Source: UBA7672 sp965279205 (GTDB lineage: Bacteria > Pseudomonadota > Alphaproteobacteria > Caulobacterales > Hyphomonadaceae). Taken from it: 64,000 bases of DNA. The stretch covers positions 3,224,001 through 3,288,000 of the forward strand of contig OZ257144.1 in assembly GCA_965279205.1 (NCBI GenBank). Direction: 5' to 3'. A program made the translations under genes and the position numbers. Below, one piece after another: positions 28,811-37,465 of the stretch. Below the pieces are notes generated by a model. It saw nothing but the letters and a program-made list of their open reading frames with translations. It ran no database searches and was not told the DNA's origin. Within the stretch, counting starts at the first letter, position 1. The number at the start of each line of letters is the position of its first letter.

Positions 28811-31108
28811 ATGGGTTTCGATGGCCTTCGGGCGATCTTTTTGGGCAAGGTCGATATTCCGGCCGAGCACCGCGACGCCATCGGCGCTGCGCGTCGCCGC
28901 TCCTTCCATCGCCTTGCTCCCCTCGCCGCGATCCACAGTCTCCTCAACGCCATCGTCCTGACCTTCGCCTTCTGGCAGGAACCGACGATGCCGCTCATCT
29001 TCGTCTGGACCTACACCAGCGCGGTCCTCGTCTTCATTCGTATCCGCGAGGCCAGGCGCCGGATCGCACCGGCCGATGGCCCTGCCGAAGACAAGCGCAT
29101 TGTCCGCTACACGCTGTTCAGCGGAGCAATCTGGGGCGCAATCATTGCCGCCCTCATGATCTCCAGCGGCAGCGAGCATGACCTGCTTCTCGGCATCCTG
29201 GCCGCAGCCATCCTGTGCGTCGGAGCACTGCTGAACTCCAGCTACCCTGTCGCGTCTCTCGGTTATTCCGTTCTGGTCGCCGCCGGCGCGGTCATCGGCC
29301 TGCTGCTCGGAAACTTCCAGTGGGCGGGCGGGGTGGTCCTTCTGCTGGGCGGCTGCACAGTCGCCCTCCAGCTGTTTGCCGCAACCAACGGCTCGAACTT
29401 CGTCCGTCGTCATATCAGCGCCGCCGCCCTGCAGGACGCCAAGGAAACGATGAGCCTTCTGCTCAACGATTTCGAGTCGCATTCTGCTGACTGGCTGTGG
29501 CGTACGGATGTCCACGGCCGCCTGGGTCCGGCCTCGCAACGCTTCATGGACGCCTCGGGTCTTCCGGCTGATCTGCTCGAGGGCGGAAGCCTGCTCGCCC
29601 TTTTCGCTCCAGAATCCGCGCAACAGCTCGACGTGATGATGAAGGAACGCAAGCCGTTCCGCGATGAAGTGCTGCGTGTGTCGATCGGCGGCCGCGAAGG
29701 CTGGTGGTCGATCTCTGGCCAACCCCTGCCCGAAGGCGGCTGGCGCGGCGTCTGCTCCGACATCACGCGTTCGCGCGACGCCGAAGCCCGCATCGCCTAC
29801 GTCACGGAATACGACAGCCTCACCGACCTGGCCAACCGCGCCATGCTGGTGCGCCAGCTCGAAGTCGCCCAGGAAGCGGCTGAGACGCGTGGCGAAGCGT
29901 TTGCCCTGTTCGTCGTCGACCTCGACAATTTCAAGGCCCTCAACGACACGCAGGGCCATCCGGTCGGCGACGCCTATCTGAAGGTTGTCTCGCAGCGCCT
30001 GCGCGATTGCGTCGGCCCGACGGTCTTCCTCGCCCGCCTCGGCGGCGACGAATTCGCGGTCATGCAGCGCGACGTGCTGAGGGACGAAGCCGCCGATCTT
30101 GCCGACCTGATCGTGGATGCGCTGCTTGCGCCGGTGACCCTGAACGGCAAGGACATCCTCGCCGGCGGCAGTGTCGGCGTGGCGATGGCGCCTGACGATG
30201 GCACCGATCCCGCCGTGCTCATGAAGAACGCCGAGCTGGCGCTCTATCGCGCCAAGGCGCAGGGCCGCGGCTGTTCGCGCTTCTTCGAGAGCGGCATGGA
30301 AGAGGACGCCCGCGTCCGCGCCGATCTCGAATCCGACCTGCGTAACGCTCTCGCGACCGACGCGATGGATGTCTATTTCCAGCCCCTCGTGAACACCCGC
30401 ACACGCAAGGTCTCCGGCTATGAAACTCTGCTGCGCTGGAACCGCCCAGGACACGGGCTGATTTCACCTTCCACCTTCATCTCCTGCGCCGAGGAGACCG
30501 GCATCATCGTTCCGCTCGGCGAATGGGTGATCCGCAAGGCCATCGAGGAAGCCGCCCAATGGCGCGATGACGTGGCCGTCGCCATCAACCTGTCGCCGGC
30601 GCAAATGGCGAACCCCTCGCTCGTCGCGACCGTGGTTGGCGCCCTCGCCGCATCACAGCTTGATCCCAGCCGCCTCGAAGTCGAGATCACCGAAAGCGTG
30701 CTGATGCACGAAACCGAGCATAACGTGCGGACGCTGCATGCCCTGCGCGAAATCGGAGTGAAGATCGCGCTCGACGATTTCGGCACGGGCTATTCCTCGC
30801 TCAGCTACCTGCGCACCTTCCCGTTCGACAAGATCAAGATCGACCAGCGCTTTGTACGCGACATCGACTCGTCCCTCGAAAACCAGGCGATCGTGCGCGC
30901 GATCATCTCTCTGGCGCGCGACCTCGGCATGCGCGTCACAGCCGAAGGCGTCGAGAACGAGCAGCAGGCGGCTGTCCTCGCGGGCCTGGGCTGCACCGAG
31001 GTGCAGGGCTTCCTCTACAGCCGCCCGGTTCCCGCGGACGAACTCGACAAGAAAGACCTGGCCGGCCGCACCACCACGCAGCTTCTGCAACTCCGTCGCC
31101 GCGCCTGA
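28811..31108 (+). CDS. Membrane-bound GGDEF-EAL cyclic-di-GMP enzyme
   Basis: A 765-residue protein: N-terminal membrane region with about five or six helices (45-195), a PAS-like segment (about 215-330), a GGDEF domain with an intact RLGGDEFAV (about 410) and an EAL domain in which the signature is YETLLRW (about 537) rather than EALLRW, while DDFGTGYSSL and KIDQRFV are canonical. The synthase half looks active; the EAL glutamate is retained so hydrolysis is plausible. It turns over c-di-GMP, affecting motility or attachment. GGGGA precedes the chosen ATG; the in-frame start at 28703 lacks support. Confidence 0.9.
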   Translation: MGFDGLRAIFLGKVDIPAEHRDAIGAARRRSFHRLAPLAAIHSLLNAIVLTFAFWQEPTMPLIFVWTYTSAVLVFIRIREARRRIAPADGPAEDKRIVRYTLFSGAIWGAIIAALMISSGSEHDLLLGILAAAILCVGALLNSSYPVASLGYSVLVAAGAVIGLLLGNFQWAGGVVLLLGGCTVALQLFAATNGSNFVRRHISAAALQDAKETMSLLLNDFESHSADWLWRTDVHGRLGPASQRFMDASGLPADLLEGGSLLALFAPESAQQLDVMMKERKPFRDEVLRVSIGGREGWWSISGQPLPEGGWRGVCSDITRSRDAEARIAYVTEYDSLTDLANRAMLVRQLEVAQEAAETRGEAFALFVVDLDNFKALNDTQGHPVGDAYLKVVSQRLRDCVGPTVFLARLGGDEFAVMQRDVLRDEAADLADLIVDALLAPVTLNGKDILAGGSVGVAMAPDDGTDPAVLMKNAELALYRAKAQGRGCSRFFESGMEEDARVRADLESDLRNALATDAMDVYFQPLVNTRTRKVSGYETLLRWNRPGHGLISPSTFISCAEETGIIVPLGEWVIRKAIEEAAQWRDDVAVAINLSPAQMANPSLVATVVGALAASQLDPSRLEVEITESVLMHETEHNVRTLHALREIGVKIALDDFGTGYSSLSYLRTFPFDKIKIDQRFVRDIDSSLENQAIVRAIISLARDLGMRVTAEGVENEQQAAVLAGLGCTEVQGFLYSRPVPADELDKKDLAGRTTTQLLQLRRRA

Positions 31109-31319
31109 TCCACAGGCCTGTACACAGGTACGCGTGGCTGCCGTAACGGCGCCACTAATCCTCGCAACAATCCAGATTCTGGATTGCGGAGTCTCCCCAC
31201 ACTGTGGATAAATCTCTCCACAGAGAGGCAGTCTAGCAGGGTTGGGGGCTATCCTGTTCGAGGGGGACGAGGCCGCTTTCGCCGGAAGGCGCGCGGCCGA
31301 AGATCACAACGCATCAGCA

Positions 31320-32699
31320 ATGGACGAGACGTTCACGCGGCGTCTCGCGGAAGCACGCGCCTTCGCGCACGCCAGCATGGGGCTAGCGGCGGCCGCTCCG
31401 CACCTCAGCGCCAAAGGCGGTCTCTGGATCTGGCAACGCGCAGCCGGATGGGCTTTCGTCGCCGGCTTCCTCTGGCTCGCATGGTCAGAGCCCTCGGCGA
31501 CGCAAGCGACGTTCGTGATCACGCTGGCCATCGTGTTCGGCCTGATGATTATGATGCGCTTGGCCGCTGTGCTGTCCGCGATCTTCAGGCCGGCGCCGCC
31601 ACCGGCGCAACGTATTGCCGACGATGAACTTCCGGTCCTGACCATCCTTGTCCCGCTCTACAGGGAAGCGTTCGTCGTCACCGCGCTGATCGACGCGCTC
31701 ATGAAGCTGGACTACCCGGTTGAAAAGCTCGACGTCAAAATCCTCATCGAAGCCGACGACACTCCCACGCTCGACGCCGTGCTGCACGCAAAGCCGCCCT
31801 CCTGGTTCGAGATCATTCCGATACCGCCGGGCGAACCGCGCACCAAGCCAAAGGCATTGAACTACGGCCTCTCCTTTGCGCGCGGCGAGATCGTCGCCGT
31901 GTTCGACGCCGAGGATCGTCCAGTGCCCGAACAGCCCCGCGCTGTCGTAGCTGCGTTCCGGGCAGGCGCGCGTAACCTCTCGGTCGTCCAGGCGCCACTG
32001 TTGATCCACAATGGCAAGGATGGCTGGCTCGCCCGACAGTTCGAGGTTGAGTACGCGATCCATTTCCGCATCTGGCTTCCCTTCCTGGCGCGGCTGCATC
32101 TGCCGCTCGCTCTTGGCGGAACCAGCAACTACTTCCGCCGCGACCGGCTGGTGAAGGCAGGCGGCTGGGACGCATGGAATGTCACTGAGGACGCCGATCT
32201 CGGCTTGCGTCTTGCGCGCTTCGGCGGCGGCGCAGCCGTGATTGACGCACCAACCTGGGAGGAAGCGCCGGCACATCCGATGGCCTGGCTGGACCAGCGC
32301 ACGCGCTGGATGAAGGGACACCTCCAGACCTGGCTGGTCCTGATGCGTCAGCCTTTCAGGGCAGTGGGCGGCATGGGTCTTGTCAATTTCGCTTCCGTCC
32401 AGCTCACGCTAGCCGGCTCGCTTCTCGCTTCGATCATGCACGCGCCGCTTCTGGTCTGGCTTGTGCTTGGGTTGCTGGCGCCGGACGCCGCAGCGCTCGA
32501 AGGCTGGCATGCCGCCCTGTTCAGCGTCGGCTATGGCAGCGTCATCGCGGCGGCCCTCGTAGCGCGCGCCACCCACGCGAAAATCTGGACGCTGGTGAGT
32601 CTCCCTCTCTACTGGCCGCTCCTGTCGCTTGCCATGCTGCGCGCGCTGGTCGACATCAAGCTCCGCCCATCCTTCTGGGCCAAGACGCCGCACGGCTAG
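31320..32699 (+). CDS. Glycosyltransferase family 2, membrane-bound
   Basis: About 459 residues. Transmembrane helices flank (about 40-90 in front and three or four between 355 and 450 behind) a GT-A domain with LVPLYREA, EADD, the metal-binding DAEDRP, TEDADLG and QRTRW, the cellulose-synthase-like D,D,D,QxxRW set. Processive or single-transfer synthesis of a surface polysaccharide is likely. The start is uncertain: I take the ATG at 31320 (MDETFTRR), but an in-frame TTG at 31242 downstream of GAGAGG is also possible. No further polysaccharide genes are adjacent; the next small membrane protein gene follows closely. Confidence 0.85.
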   Translation: MDETFTRRLAEARAFAHASMGLAAAAPHLSAKGGLWIWQRAAGWAFVAGFLWLAWSEPSATQATFVITLAIVFGLMIMMRLAAVLSAIFRPAPPPAQRIADDELPVLTILVPLYREAFVVTALIDALMKLDYPVEKLDVKILIEADDTPTLDAVLHAKPPSWFEIIPIPPGEPRTKPKALNYGLSFARGEIVAVFDAEDRPVPEQPRAVVAAFRAGARNLSVVQAPLLIHNGKDGWLARQFEVEYAIHFRIWLPFLARLHLPLALGGTSNYFRRDRLVKAGGWDAWNVTEDADLGLRLARFGGGAAVIDAPTWEEAPAHPMAWLDQRTRWMKGHLQTWLVLMRQPFRAVGGMGLVNFASVQLTLAGSLLASIMHAPLLVWLVLGLLAPDAAALEGWHAALFSVGYGSVIAAALVARATHAKIWTLVSLPLYWPLLSLAMLRALVDIKLRPSFWAKTPHG

Positions 32700-32751
32700 G
32701 CGGCCGCCGACATCTTGCCCTGTCCGGCGGCGCGCGGCATCCCTCCTGGCC

Positions 32752-32982
32752 ATGGAATGGACCATCACCCTTGCCGTCGGCGGCATTGCCCTCCTCTTCA
32801 CCGCCTTCGCGGCGTGGAAATCCGGCCGGCCGCGCAAGGACAGTCTCAAGCCGCGCTGGATATCCTGGCCGATGGTCACGATTTTCTCAGGCGCCGTGCT
32901 CCTGCTGGCGGTGGTCCACGCGGTCAACCTGATGGGCATCACCACGGGCGGTGGAATGCCGGGCGGCCGTTCGCCGCTCTAG
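32752..32982 (+). CDS. Small two-helix membrane protein
   Basis: A 76-residue protein with helices at about 5-22 (ITLAVGGIALLFTAFAAW) and 40-60 (WPMVTIFSGAVLLLAVVHAVNLMGI) and a short Gly-rich tail. It lies 52 bases behind the glycosyltransferase gene on the same strand, likely in the same transcript. Function unknown. Confidence 0.6.
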   Translation: MEWTITLAVGGIALLFTAFAAWKSGRPRKDSLKPRWISWPMVTIFSGAVLLLAVVHAVNLMGITTGGGMPGGRSPL

Positions 32983-33284
32983 CTGTGGACTCTCAACAGG
33001 TTGTTCTCGGTGACGCCGAGCCGCATCATCGCTTGTCATCCCGGAAGCGCGCCAGCGCTGTCCGGGAACCATCCCTCAACGTTCGGATAAGCGGATGAAT
33101 GGATCCCGGCCCTCCGCGACTGCGTCGCTGCGGCCGGGATGACAGGTTGAGGGTCTGTCCACATCAGTGGCCACAGACGCTTCAACCAAAAGCGATCCAG
33201 CTCTAGCACACGCTTGACCCTTTCGGCTCCCGCCGATAGCCCTGAAACAACAGAACAGAGACACGCTCGATCAGGGAGACGTCC
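32983..33284. other. Intergenic region, 302 bp, with repeat
   Basis: Between the small membrane protein and the acyl-CoA dehydrogenase genes. It contains the GTCATCCCGG inverted-repeat element listed separately and, at its right end, GGGAG before the next start. Nothing else is recognised. Confidence 0.6.
33034..33144. repeat. Intergenic inverted-repeat element (TGTCATCCCGG type)
   Basis: Termini TGTCATCCCGG (33034-33044) and CCGGGATGACA (33134-33144) are perfect inverted copies bounding 111 bases that themselves contain smaller hairpins (for example CCCGGC... / GCCGGG). There is no ORF. It looks like a dispersed non-autonomous intergenic repeat. Confidence 0.65.
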
Positions 33285-34478
33285 GTGGCCGATCTCGAAA
33301 AATTCCGCGCCGAAACCCGCGCCTGGCTGGAAGCCAACTGCCCTGCATCGATGCGCACGCCGATGGTCGAGGACGAGGTTGTCTGGGGCGGCCGCAACCA
33401 GAAATTCGTCAACCCGGATTCGAAAGTCTGGCTTGAGCGTATGGCCGCCAAGGGCTGGACGGCGCCGGCCTGGCCGAAGGAATATGGCGGCGGCGGCCTC
33501 TCCAAGGGCGAAGCCATCGTCCTCGATCAGGAGATGAAACGCATCAACGCCCGCGCGCCGCTCGCCTCGTTCGGCGTCTGGATGCTCGGGCCTGTCTTGC
33601 TGGAATACGCCAGCGAGGAACAGAAGAAGCGCTTTCTGCCGGACATCGTCGCGGGCAAGACGCGCTGGTGCCAGGGCTATTCCGAACCCGGCGCCGGCTC
33701 CGATCTCGCCTCGCTGCAGACCAAGTGCGAGGACAAGGGTGATCACTGGCTGATCAATGGCTCCAAGATCTGGACCAGCTACGCCAACTACGCCGACTGG
33801 ATCTTCTGCCTTGTCCGCACCGATTTCACCAAAAAGCACGAAGGCATCTCGTTCGTGCTGTTCGACATGACGACGCCGGGCGTCGAGACGCGCCCGATCC
33901 TGCTGATCTCTGGCTCCTCGCCCTTCTGCGAAACCTTCTTCACCGATGTGAAGGCACCGAAGGAACAGCTCGTCGGTACGCCCGGCAAGGGCTGGGACAT
34001 CGCCAAGCGCCTGCTGCAGTACGAGCGCCAGAACATTTCCGCGACCGGCTTCGGCGCCGACCGCAATTCCGGCCCGACGCTCGCCGACATCGCCAAGAAG
34101 TATGCTGGTGTGAAGGACGGCGTCATTGCTGATGGCGACCTGCGCTCGCGCGTGACCAAATCCATGATGTACGAGCAGGCCTTCATGCTCACCATTCAGC
34201 GCAACACCGAACTGGCGAAAGCCGGCGCCGACGTAGGCCCCGCGACCTCGATCATCAAATACGCCGCCGCCAAGATGAACCAGACCAAGACCGAGCTCCA
34301 GGTCGAAGCCATGGGCTCTCAGGGCCTCGGCTGGGAAGGCGAAGGCTTCAAGCCGGGCGAGATCCTCTCCACCCGCTCAATGCTCCGCGCCAAGGGCAAC
34401 TCGATCGAAGGCGGCACGTCCGAGGTGAACCTCAACGTTGTCGCCAAGCGCGTGCTGGGGCTCAGAGACCACCAGTAG
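33285..34478 (+). CDS. Acyl-CoA dehydrogenase
   Basis: A 397-residue flavoprotein of the acyl-CoA dehydrogenase superfamily, catalysing FAD-dependent alpha,beta-desaturation of an acyl-CoA. It shows the N-terminal helical domain, the WCQGYSEPGAGSDLASLQT FAD/substrate loop (about 127-145), the WTSYANYADW strand region and the C-terminal EGGTSEVNLNVVAKRVLGL. GTG start with GGGAG upstream. The substrate, possibly branched or steroid-side-chain acyl-CoA as for other bacterial FadE-like enzymes, cannot be read from sequence. Confidence 0.92.
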   Translation: MADLEKFRAETRAWLEANCPASMRTPMVEDEVVWGGRNQKFVNPDSKVWLERMAAKGWTAPAWPKEYGGGGLSKGEAIVLDQEMKRINARAPLASFGVWMLGPVLLEYASEEQKKRFLPDIVAGKTRWCQGYSEPGAGSDLASLQTKCEDKGDHWLINGSKIWTSYANYADWIFCLVRTDFTKKHEGISFVLFDMTTPGVETRPILLISGSSPFCETFFTDVKAPKEQLVGTPGKGWDIAKRLLQYERQNISATGFGADRNSGPTLADIAKKYAGVKDGVIADGDLRSRVTKSMMYEQAFMLTIQRNTELAKAGADVGPATSIIKYAAAKMNQTKTELQVEAMGSQGLGWEGEGFKPGEILSTRSMLRAKGNSIEGGTSEVNLNVVAKRVLGLRDHQ

Positions 34479-34487
34479 CGGGATCAG

Positions 34488-35384
34488 ATGGCGCGGCGCA
34501 CCCGATACCTGGTCACCGGCGCTGCCTGTCTCCTCGGCCTTCTGGTTGTCTCTGAAATCGCATTTCGCCTGCTGGTCGGCCAGCGCCTGCTCTACCGCAT
34601 CGATCCCGAAATCGAGTACCTGCCCCTGCCCAACCAGTCGGTCCGGCAGGGTGACGTTTTGTTTGAGACCAATGCCATGGGCATGCGCAGCCCCGCGGTA
34701 GCCGAACAGAAATCTGCCGAAGTCTTTCGCGTGCTCGTCCTGGGCGACAGCATCGCGTTCGGTCATACCAATATCAGCCAACCCGATCTGGCGACCACGC
34801 ATCTGAACGGATCGAAACTGAAAGATGGCCGCCGCCTGGAGATGCTGAATGTGTCTGCGCCGTCATGGGGTCCGGGCAATCAACTGGCATGGATCGAAGC
34901 CAACGGTCTGCTCGGCGCCAACGCTGCGATCCTCGTGCTGTCGAGCCATGATCTCGACGAGGACCGGACATTTCTGCCGCCGGATGAAGCCGTCTATCCG
35001 CGCGAAAGTCCGCCGCTCGCCCTGCTCGACTGGATCATCCGCCGGTTCCACGCCAGTAGTGAAACGCCCGCCGCGACCGACCCACGGTCGCAAGCCGACG
35101 CACGGCGTTCGCTTCCCGTGCTTGCATCGCGCCTCGCATCCACGCCCGCGGGCGCCTGTCTGCTCGTCCACGACACAACCGATGAACGCCAGAGCGGCAT
35201 GGCGCCGGACGCCGCCGCCACCTTTGCGGCCATCGCCGCGTCCAGCGGTTTCGCCCTCATCCAGGACCGGGACCATATCGATGTCGCGACTGGCTATGTC
35301 GACGGCATCCACCTTTCACCTGAAGGCCAGAAGGGCCTCGCCGCAGCGATGAGGGCTTGTCCGGCGTTGGCATCGCTCAGTTAG
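34488..35384 (+). CDS. Membrane-anchored SGNH-hydrolase-like protein
   Basis: A 298-residue protein with an N-terminal signal anchor (YLVTGAACLLGLLVVSEIAF) and a GDSL/SGNH hydrolase domain: block I LVLGDSIAFGH (nucleophile Ser about 87), SAPSWGPGNQ as block II/III-like and block V DGIHLSPEG with Asp/His (about 271-274). It is likely a periplasm-facing esterase or acyl/acetyl transferase partner; no acetyltransferase gene is adjacent. It starts nine bases after the acyl-CoA dehydrogenase stop, so the two may be cotranscribed. Confidence 0.75.
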   Translation: MARRTRYLVTGAACLLGLLVVSEIAFRLLVGQRLLYRIDPEIEYLPLPNQSVRQGDVLFETNAMGMRSPAVAEQKSAEVFRVLVLGDSIAFGHTNISQPDLATTHLNGSKLKDGRRLEMLNVSAPSWGPGNQLAWIEANGLLGANAAILVLSSHDLDEDRTFLPPDEAVYPRESPPLALLDWIIRRFHASSETPAATDPRSQADARRSLPVLASRLASTPAGACLLVHDTTDERQSGMAPDAAATFAAIAASSGFALIQDRDHIDVATGYVDGIHLSPEGQKGLAAAMRACPALASLS

Positions 35385-35501
35385 TTGCTCCTTGGCGCCG
35401 CCCGCCGAAAACCTCCGGAATACCGCACTCCCGCTGCCGCCCTGCCGCTTTGCCGCCACGAGCTGGCGCGAAGCCATGACCTCACGCCACGGGGACATGG
35501 C

Positions 35502-37055
35502 ATGCGCATACTGATCGTGAACCCGCCACATCCGGCGATCGGCAGCCGGATTCCGGATGATCACCTTCCACCGCTCGGCCTCATCAGCATCGGCGGACCG
35601 CTGATCGACGATGGCCACGATGTTACGCTGCTCGACGCCGAATTCGGCCCGATGCCGATCCCGAGGATCGTCGCACGCATCGCCGAACACCGGCCCGACC
35701 TGCTTCTGCTCGGCCATTCCGGATCCACATCGGCGCATCCTGTCGCGCTCGCCATTGCAACCGGCGCCAAGCGCGTGCTGCCCGGCCTGCGCGTGCTTTA
35801 TGGTGGCGTCTTCCCGACCTATCACTGGCGCGACGTGCTTCAGGAATGTCCGGAGTTCGACATCATCGTGCGCGGCGAGGGTGAGGAAACCTGCCGCCAG
35901 CTTGTCGCCGCCCTCGCCGCCGGGCGGCCGCTCTCGGCTGTGAACGGCATCGCCTTTCGCGATGAAGGCCGCGTGATTGATACGCCGCCGCGCGACATGA
36001 TTGCCGATCTCGACGCCTACCGGATCGGGTGGGAGCTGATCGATTTCGCCGACTATTCCTACTGGGGCGGGAAGCGCGCGGTCGTCGTGCAGTTCTCTCG
36101 TGGCTGCCCTCACCCCTGCAATTACTGCGGCCAGCGTGGCTTCTGGACGCGCTGGCGTCACCGCGATCCTGAACGTTTCGCCGCCGAGATTGCGTACCTT
36201 CACCGCGAACACGGCGTCGAGGTGTTCAACTTCGCCGATGAAAACCCGACCTCGTCCAAGAAGATGTGGAAGCGCTTTCTGGAGGCGCTGATCGTAGAGA
36301 ATGTACAGGTGACGCTGGTAGGCTCAACGCGCGCCGACGACATCGTGCGCGATGCCGAACACCTCCATCTCTACAAGAAGGCCGGTGTCGAGCGCTTCCT
36401 GATGGGCATGGAAAACACTGACGAGCAGGTGCTGCAGAAGATCAAGAAGGGCGGATCGACCACTACGGATCGCGAAGCCATCCGCCTGATGCGCCAGCAC
36501 GGCATGCTGTCGATGGCGACCTGGGTGGTGGGCTTCGAGGAAGAACGCGATTCAGACTACTGGCGCCAGATGCGCCAGCTCCTCTCCTATGATCCTGACC
36601 AGATCCAGAGTGTCTACGTCACACCGCACCGCTGGACGCCCTTCTTCTCGCTTGCCGCGCACCGCAAGGTGATCCTCTCGGATCAGACCAAGTGGGACTA
36701 CAAGCATCAGGTCCTGGCGACGCGCCACGTTCCGCCCTGGCGCGTCTTCCTTTGGGTGAAGTTCATCGAATTCGTCCTGCAGACGCGGCCGAAGGCGATC
36801 TGGCGGATATTCACGCTGAAGGACCCGAAGATCCGCCACGCCCAGCGCTGGTACTACCAGATGGGCCGCCGCGTCTGGTTCCACGAGGTGTTCGACTTCT
36901 TCTTCCGCGACCGCCGGCTCAGGAACGGCCCGACGGTCGAGGAATTCTGGGGCGCATCGCTCGAGCACGAAGAAGAAGCGCTCGCTCTTCCCGTCCGCGC
37001 AAAACCCGGCTCCGTCACCCTGCCGATTGGCCGGCCTGCATCACCAGGACAGTGA
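35502..37055 (+). CDS. bchE: B12-binding radical SAM protein, BchE-type (Mg-protoporphyrin IX monomethyl ester oxidative cyclase)
   Basis: A 517-residue protein. N-terminal cobalamin-binding Rossmann domain (1-150; start MRILIVNPPHPAIGSRIPDD, conserved GHSGSTSAHP and YGGVFPTYHW), then a radical SAM core with CxxxCxxC at Cys202, Cys206 and Cys209 (CPHPCNYCGQRGFWTRWRHRD). The sequence follows the oxygen-independent cyclase BchE throughout (FADENPT, STRADDIVRDA, ATWVVGFEEERD, YVTPHRWTPFF, YKHQVLATR). BchE forms ring E of bacteriochlorophyll using water oxygen under low oxygen. No other bch, crt or puf gene lies in this window, so its role here is uncertain. GGGGA precedes the ATG. Confidence 0.85.
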   Translation: MRILIVNPPHPAIGSRIPDDHLPPLGLISIGGPLIDDGHDVTLLDAEFGPMPIPRIVARIAEHRPDLLLLGHSGSTSAHPVALAIATGAKRVLPGLRVLYGGVFPTYHWRDVLQECPEFDIIVRGEGEETCRQLVAALAAGRPLSAVNGIAFRDEGRVIDTPPRDMIADLDAYRIGWELIDFADYSYWGGKRAVVVQFSRGCPHPCNYCGQRGFWTRWRHRDPERFAAEIAYLHREHGVEVFNFADENPTSSKKMWKRFLEALIVENVQVTLVGSTRADDIVRDAEHLHLYKKAGVERFLMGMENTDEQVLQKIKKGGSTTTDREAIRLMRQHGMLSMATWVVGFEEERDSDYWRQMRQLLSYDPDQIQSVYVTPHRWTPFFSLAAHRKVILSDQTKWDYKHQVLATRHVPPWRVFLWVKFIEFVLQTRPKAIWRIFTLKDPKIRHAQRWYYQMGRRVWFHEVFDFFFRDRRLRNGPTVEEFWGASLEHEEEALALPVRAKPGSVTLPIGRPASPGQ

Positions 37056-37434
37056 CCCCGGAGACGCCCAGCACGCCGCCAAGCATGGCAATCGCGATGT
37101 TCATCACATAGCGCGCGCCATGACGGTCAGCGGCCGGCGACGTCTGGATGTCGGTCAAGCCCTGCGCACGCAACGCGGTCTCGATGTTCGCAAGCAGTAG
37201 TTCGTACTTGCCTTCCTGGATCCACAGCCGCGACACGACGAACGCCATCAACAGCGTTGCGAGGCCGGCAAGGATCAGCGCGGCGCCGAGCCAGACGCCG
37301 GTCAGGTCCCGGAATACGGCGGCTGACGCGAGAAGCATGACGACGTGAAAGGCGATGCTCTGCCAGTAGAGCCTGCCAAAATGCATCCCGCGTTGCGAGA
37401 GCACGGCGTATTGCGCAAGAAGCGGATCAGACAT
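37015..37434 (-). CDS. Small membrane protein, unknown function
   Basis: A 139-residue protein with two central helices (about 28-50 and 53-75) and a third C-terminal helix (about 112-133). No family recognised; the pattern resembles small proteins with a long cytosolic loop between helices. Its 3' end overlaps the bchE 3' end by 41 bases in antiparallel orientation. It starts only 31 bases after the aldehyde dehydrogenase stop, so the two minus-strand genes are probably one operon. Confidence 0.65.
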   Translation of the reverse strand: MSDPLLAQYAVLSQRGMHFGRLYWQSIAFHVVMLLASAAVFRDLTGVWLGAALILAGLATLLMAFVVSRLWIQEGKYELLLANIETALRAQGLTDIQTSPAADRHGARYVMNIAIAMLGGVLGVSGVTVLVMQAGQSAG

Positions 37435-37465
37435 GTGCGTGTCCCTCATCCACGCACAATCTACA

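Noticed and set aside
33063..33083. GGAAC...CGTT pair in the intergenic repeat
   Set aside because: Spacer is only 10 bases, and the sequence is part of the repeat element.
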